NCBI RefSeq assembly: GCF_019578655.1
Contig: NC_063259.1
Location: 24,167,277-24,231,276, forward strand
DNA from: Ricinus communis
Lineage: Eukaryota; Streptophyta; Magnoliopsida; Malpighiales; Euphorbiaceae
DNA length: 64,000 bases
Direction: 5' to 3'
Position numbers and translations under genes: made by a program. How positions within the stretch are numbered: position 1 is the stretch's first letter; every line of letters starts with the position of its first letter. Below are positions 58,158-64,000 of the stretch, one piece after another. The notes beneath the pieces are model-generated. The model was not told the origin of the DNA. It searched no databases and saw only the letters and a list, made by a program, of their open reading frames with translations.

Positions 58158-59292
58158 ATTCATAAGTACATGAAGGCGAAAATCTTCTTGATTCATTGTA
58201 TAATTATTTAGTTAGGAAGGAAAAAAGCACTATTGTACAAATCAAGAAACAGAGGAATGAGCACTGTTTAAAACAAAAGTTTCACCACAGAAAGTAAAAT
58301 TATTTATTTCTAAGCAATTTTGCAGTAACATCAGTAATCAATTCAGAGAAAGAGACTTGACAAGGAAAAAAGTAAAGAGGCTTACCTTCCTTATGCTGTC
58401 CAAGATCATATGGAAGCAGTAAATGGAACTTTCACTCTTATGGCAGCAGATGCTGTAACAATTCAGATGGAGATATCGTCTAGGCAGAAATTATATGAAA
58501 TGAAACTTCAGAGTGATGGATGTCATCAGAATACTCCTGTAGCTTTGAAGTTCCATATTGCTACATTGTATTTAAACGATTTGAGATGCTTCTTCACAGT
58601 TCATATACAAACTCATTACCCTGAAGAAATGCCCAGAAGATGTAAGGGAGTGTCTTTCTTTTTTTTAAATAAAAAACAAAATTTATCATCCAGCACCAAG
58701 GGGGTGCTAACCTATAAAAGAAAAGGCAAGGGATCTTATCTCTAAATTGATATCATTTCCTTTCTAATTGGTTCCTTGCAACCTAAGAGGCTGAATACTT
58801 GTAACAAGTCGTCCATTGTTGCTAAGAATTAGAGAAAATATAAAAAATCTATAGAGAGTGAACTTTTTAATATTCATCTCCATTATTAACAGCACGCAAG
58901 TCCAACACAACACAAATTTTTACAGGTATTGATGATGCATCAACAGAATGTATCAGCTAAAAGGGGGCTAGAAAAAAGCTTTGACAAGTACCGCTGCTCT
59001 ATAAAACATCACCTTATGTAAGATATTGTGACAAGAATTGCATTGTTCTTGGAACACCTATTATCCCAGGAATTCGAGTAAGCCTGCTGTATTACAAAAT
59101 TGTCAATCCATGAGAACAATTTTAAATTAATTTCACGGTCAAAAGTACAAAGCCACAAAAGATCATATGCAGTTATGTTATATGTCATATAACCCATACC
59201 TCATGCAATGAACATGGCATATAGGTCAATAAGGCCATCAGATAGCTCTTTCTGCTGACGTGATGAATGAGAATGGGTTACCTTTTCATTGA

Positions 59293-62200
59293 CTACTCAT
59301 AAAGCCAGCCAGATTTTATCATTTCAGCCAGTAATTCAAACTCTGAGTTGAGATGGCCACATTGGTGGAAAGCATTAAGCAATACCTCAAAAAGGTCTTG
59401 ATCAGGACATACTCCATCAGATAGCATCATGCAGAAAAAGTACTTGGCTTCAGTTACTAAACATCGTTTGCATAATCTGCCAATCACAGCACTATAATCT
59501 CTGATTGAAACTTCAAACCCCTTTTCCACCATTTGGCGGAAGTATACCACTGCTTTATCAACATCACCTTTGGCACAATGTGCCTTGATTATTGTAGTGT
59601 AAGCATATTTATTCAGGTTGACTTTTCGGTTCTGAAGAGAAACCAATAGATTGTCAGCATCCTTTAGATCACCATAAACACAAAAGCCATTTATGAGAAT
59701 ATTGTATGTAACTGATGTAGGCTCAAGGTTATGCAGCAACATCTTATCATATAACTGAAAGGCTTTTCTCATGTCTCTGGCCTTGCAAAATGCTTGGATT
59801 ATGGTATTATATGAGACTTGATCTGGGGTAAGACCCACAGCATCCATATCCTCAAGTAACTGGCAAGATTCTTGCAACTTCCACTGTTTGCAAAGTCCTT
59901 TGATTACTACAGTGTATGTGATATGAGTTGGTCCTATAGCTTTCGCTTTCATTTCAGACAGCAACTCAAGCAAGCTCTGCATATTACCCTCTTCACAGTA
60001 TACATTCATAAGAGTGGTATAAGTTACTGCATTTGGTTCCAATCCATGCAGCTTTATTGTATCCAACAACCTCCTAGCCTGAGATAGCTTTCTATTTATG
60101 CAGAATCCATACATAAGAGAATTGAAAGTGACTATGGTAGGAGATATCCCTTTCTCTCCTAATTGTTTGTATAATTTTACAGCCTCCCTAGTATTACCAC
60201 GTTTTATGTACCCATCAATCATAATATTGTACAGAATAATATCCAATGACAAATTGCTTGTTATCAGATAATCAAAATACATTCTGGCCTGTGATATCTT
60301 ACCTTTCTCACAAAGACCCATCAAAATAGCGCCGTGTATTAAAGAATTCGGAATGATTCTGTTCGAACACATCTTTTCATATAGCAGGATAGCTTGCTGG
60401 ACTTCTCCTTGCTTACACAGGCCATGAATGAGGGTAGAATACGTTATGAGATCTGGTCGCAAGCCATTGGCTTCCATTTCACAAAATAATTTGAATGCCA
60501 CATCTACTTGTCCGCTTTTACACAAGCTACCAAGCAATACTGTAGATGAGATGATACTCAACTGAAAACCATGTGAAATCATCTCTTTATACAACTTTAA
60601 TGCTTCCTCAACATTTCCTATCTGGCAGTGCCCACATATAAGTACAGTATATGTAACAAGATTTGGATTTGGCCCTTTAATTAACATCTTCTGAATGATA
60701 TTCCAGGCCCCGTTAATCAGACCTAGTAGACGAAACCCTTTAGCAAGAATGTTGTATGTCACCATATCAGGCTCTAGCCCATGGTTCTCCATATCATTTT
60801 TTAAATCCAAAGCTTCTCCCATGGAACCCGCTATGCATAACCCATGAATAAGAATATTATAACTGTATGCATCAGGAAGAAGTCCATGCTTGAGCATCAT
60901 ACAGAAAAATGACTTGGCAACATCTACAAAACCCAATTTACAATACCTTGACATGATGGTATTAAATGAAACAACAGAAGGCTGAAACTCCTTCCCTTCG
61001 GTATCCTGAAAGAACAAAACAGCATCTTGAAACCTAGACTGCCTGCATAAGCCATCCACAACAATGGAACTAGTGTACTCACTCTGAGGAGCGCCGCTAA
61101 CTTTGATTTCATTATACACATCCCACATAATATTAGAATGTCTCAGATTATACAACAAACTGTTATACGTTTGTATTGAAACTATAAAGTTGAGGTCTTT
61201 CATCTTCACAAGAACAAATAGAGCATCATGCACCATCGCAGATCTTGAATAAGCACAAGCCAACATATCCCACACAACATTACTTGAATCCCAGCTCCTG
61301 AAGCTACCCAAAAGCAGTTCACAAAGGGAAGGAGCTGACCCAGAGCCTATCAGAAATCACACCAAATCTATAAACAACACAAATGAGCAACATTCAAAAT
61401 TCATAAGAAAACAAAAATAAAACAAATATAATAAGAACCTATCTACAGCATATCATCATGTTAGCTTCAGGAACAGGCCCTTGTTTGAAAAGTCTAAAAA
61501 AGCAAAAATTTAATTCAATCGAACTTTATCTTGTCATATTCATATATGGAAAGTCTATAGTTGCTAGAATTCAGTTCTTTCAACTCAGTAAAAAGACAAG
61601 GCATCATGACGAAATGATATCTTTATCTAGACAAGAATTTAACAAAATTGGAATTGAATTCTTGCACATTATTTATTCCAAACAAGGCCATAGTACATCT
61701 TTATCTAGACATGAATTTAACAGATTAAAGTGAGCTGAGCCTAACATAAAGGCCCTGCTAAAAACATAACACAATTCAAAGATTCGCTTCACTTTTTTCG
61801 ATTATAGAAACAAATTTAGGGGAAAAATGTCAAACAAACAAACCTTCATGTAGCAGCATTTGATCCAAAACCAATCGCAACTCATTTAATCTTTTCTTTC
61901 TAGCCAAAACGTGCGAGACAACAAGTCTAGAAAATCTAGAATGTTGGAAACCAAATTCATTACTCAACAAATAATAAAAATCCACAGCAGAATCAGCATC
62001 CTCAACATTCAAATGCTCAATTATTTGATCAACCTGAGAATGATTAAGCATAAAGATCTTTTCTTTAAATAAACACTGATCCATAAATCTCTTAAACACT
62101 GAATACTTAAGACCAGACAGAATCACGGGAACAGGGTCTCCGGGGTCTGGAGTAACAGAAGGAGTGGTTCCGGGTCTATCGACGACAATAGAGGCGGCGG

Positions 62201-62312
62201 CGGTCGAGACGGAGGAAGATTTAGAGAGCACGAGAGAAGATAAAGAAACGAGAATTTGATGAGATTTTAAATGAGAAAAAAACTGGAGAGGATGTCTCCA
62301 TTTGCTAAGCAT
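59293..62312 (-). CDS. P-class pentatricopeptide repeat protein (At1g13630-like)
   Basis: Organellar RNA-binding protein of the P class, which typically stabilises, processes or activates translation of specific transcripts. Exons 62312-61844 and 61346-59293 sum to 841 codons with the stop (840 aa). The N-terminus (MLSKWRHPLQFFSHLKS) is basic and acid-free, fitting a mitochondrial presequence. Roughly residues 190-830 are consecutive 35-residue repeats, each with elements such as VTYNILINGFC, ITYSTLIHGLCKQG and VTYTTLMNVYCEEG. There is no E or DYW extension. The gene closes beside the stop with KSGWLYE. Similarity and its place near an RGF gene point to At1g13630, from recall. Target RNA is unknown. 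Confidence 0.94.
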
Positions 62313-63724
62313 GGAATTTTCTTTGTTTCCCGGGAAATTTACTGGATTTGAGATATATATTTAAATCAAATTGAGCGAATGATAGAAATTAGGGTTTTGA
62401 GAACCGTTAGGTTTATTTTCCCGGCAATTTTGAAGTGATAAATGACAGGAAAGGATCTTAGGGGTTTTAGGAGTTTTAAGGGTTTAGTAGCTTTGGTGAA
62501 GCTGTTGATGTATTTCTTTTCAGTGCGGTTAACAGGCAAACTAGTGTCGCTACGACGTCGTGTCTATCAGAACTATTTACACAATGCTCGTCGGCTTTAA
62601 GAACAGCTCATGGGCTTTACTCATTTTTTAATTGGAAAATTTTTAGATATATTTTAAAATTAAAATAAATATTTTTATTGTATACATTTTTTTTAAGAAT
62701 ACAGTTTTCTATTTTTTTTTTAAATCTGCCGTGTGTTTATTTTTTCAGTTATTTTTTATTATTTTTTAATTTTTTATCCAAGAACAACTAAAAAAATTAA
62801 AGAATATATTTTAATATTTTAATAGAGTAACAATAAAAAATAAAAATATATTATAAATTTAATAAAAAATAAAAATAAAAATATTTTTATTATTTTTTCT
62901 TTAATTTATATTTCAATAAAGTCATCGTTTTATAACTTTTATTTATTTATATTTATACAAAATTGAAAAAAAAAATAGCGTCTTCTCCTTCAATCAGTAA
63001 AAATATTCTTCAACAGGTTTACGTTATTTTCTTTTTATTTATTTTATATGCTATTTGTTTTTATTTATTTTATACGGTTAAATCTAATATTTTATATTTC
63101 TGTTAGCATCTAACTATTTTTTCCTCTTAAATGCATTCATGATAAGATTTTAGCATACTTCATATACAAATTTTATGTCTAGCTCCCTTACTAATTGGAC
63201 TAAATCCATAATCATCTTTAATTGCAAGATTTTCTTGATTATCATGTCAAAAAAGTTTGGAATAAATTTGAGTGACATAATTAACTAATGTATGTTAAAA
63301 ACAGTTAAGATTAACTTCTAATAATCATGGATGATTATTCGAACTCAAACTTAAAATCCTCAATCACCAAAATGAAAATTTTATAGTAATTAGCATCCTC
63401 TAACATCAACAGATGGAAATCATAAATTATAAAATAGTATGGAGCGTAATATTTAATTTTAAATTTTTAATCTTTATTTGATATGTTAATACTATTGAAC
63501 TATACAGGTAATATTTGAGCTTCGAGCTTTAAGATTTTGGTTCGATGGTCAAGATTAAGGCTCGAGATGTATTAAGACTAAGACTCTAAGATTATACATC
63601 TTAGTTCGATTTTCACTTATTACATAAGTTGATCTTTATTATTTTATTTATTGAGTTTAATACTTGCTTTCGAGTGCAAGTGAATTATTGCTTTTCTTTT
63701 TAACAAATTAAAATGAAAATTCAT
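62313..63724. other. PPR 5' flank and AT-rich spacer
   Basis: The first ~250 bp are the PPR 5' flank (with TTAGGGTTTT near 62391). The rest is AT-rich and holds no recognised gene. Confidence 0.5.
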
Positions 63725-63894
63725 ATCAAAAAAGTGTAAATGAAATGGTAGAGGTCTCTTTTAATTTTGTTAAGGTCTCGAGTTCAAATTTTGAATATGC
63801 AGTTATGCTAAAACTTTTAAGAGAGTGATTTGTGATTGTAAGAATTATGTTTGACGCTCTAGATTAACTCTAGATATATGTATATAAAAAAAAA
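63725..63894 (+). mobile_element. SINE-like tRNA-derived retroposon
   Basis: An A-box-like TGAAATGGTAGAGGTCTC (63741) is followed about 30 bp later by a B-box-like GGTCTCGAGTTCAAAT (63773), the spacing of plant tRNA-derived SINEs. About 100 bp downstream, CTCTAGATTAACTCTAGATA leads into an A-run at 63886-63894. Length (~170 bp) fits a SINE. The 5' end and target duplication could not be set. Confidence 0.45.
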
Positions 63895-64000
63895 ACAATA
63901 GACAATACAATCTTCATCAAATAATAATTAATTCTGTAATGCACTAAATAAATATTGAAGGGAAGAAGGGCACATCACTCGCCCATGTACACCTTACCTC

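Larger units (their letters stand above)
56570..59292. other. Spacer with small tandem repeats, no firm gene
   Basis: Long noncoding-looking stretch downstream of the PPR gene on the minus strand; part may be its 3' UTR. It includes a 123-bp-period duplication and a 28-bp repeat, listed separately. A 111-codon plus-strand frame at 58410-58745 has no recognisable domain and ends in poly-T-derived Phe residues. Confidence 0.45.

Noticed and set aside
58410..58745. 111-codon plus-strand frame
   Set aside because: Not recognised; its C-terminus derives from a poly-T stretch, and no splice or family evidence supports it.
1..64000. CRISPR arrays, bacterial operons, rRNA genes, organellar DNA inserts
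   Set aside because: No regularly spaced direct repeats with unique spacers, no rRNA sequence, and no recognisable plastid or mitochondrial genes; all gene structures are nuclear plant type.

Overview
This is nuclear DNA from a eudicot plant. Genes carry many AT-rich GT-AG introns, intergenic DNA is strongly AT-rich with (CT)n, (AT)n and (ATT)n tracts, and the encoded families (DYW-class PPR, phage-type organellar RNA polymerase, chloroplast HSP90, RGF peptide, UGT89B) are plant families. Overall similarity suggests a rosid, possibly Euphorbiaceae such as castor bean; that placement is an impression, not a demonstration.

Layout, left to right: the 3' half of a bHLH49-like transcription factor (+, cut by the window edge); a 1.43-kb non-autonomous hAT element with a perfect 8-bp target duplication; an intronless DYW-class PPR gene (+); a SAM-like plus peroxiredoxin-like-2 fusion gene (-); a decayed PUB42-type E3 ligase (-); about 4 kb of AT-rich DNA with a ~650-bp duplicated block built from a ~22-bp degenerate repeat; an AVT6-type vacuolar amino acid transporter (+); a 19-exon RPOT1-type mitochondrial RNA polymerase (-); a degenerate 5.24-kb Ty3/gypsy element (-) about 350 bp upstream of the RPOT1 start; an 18-exon chloroplast HSP90 (-) with a heat-shock element; an ABHD17-like serine hydrolase (-); about 5 kb of AT-rich DNA; an RGF/GLV peptide precursor (+); an intronless UGT89B1-like glucosyltransferase (+); a frameshifted RING gene lacking a zinc ligand (-); a processed guanylate kinase pseudogene (+); a P-class PPR gene (-); and an AT-rich right edge ending in a SINE-like element.

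The genes are not an operon, but the order is informative. From recalled Arabidopsis loci, the left half matches At1g68920 (bHLH49), At1g68930 (PPR), At1g68940 (PUB42) and At1g68990 (RPOT1). The right half combines genes that Arabidopsis holds in two places: At1g13610/13620/13630 (hydrolase, RGF2, PPR) and At2g04025/04030 (RGF3, HSP90.5). The window therefore looks like an ancestral gene order later fractionated in Arabidopsis. Several products serve organelles: RPOT1 would transcribe mitochondrial DNA, the PPR proteins would process or edit organellar RNA, and HSP90.5 would fold plastid proteins. Exon boundaries were read by eye from reading frames and splice dinucleotides; for AVT6, RPOT1, HSP90.5, ABHD17, RGF and both PPR genes the exon lengths sum to a multiple of three. 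No clearly novel system was found; the most unusual items are the SAM-peroxiredoxin-like gene, the broken RING gene, the duplicated minisatellite block and the merged synteny.
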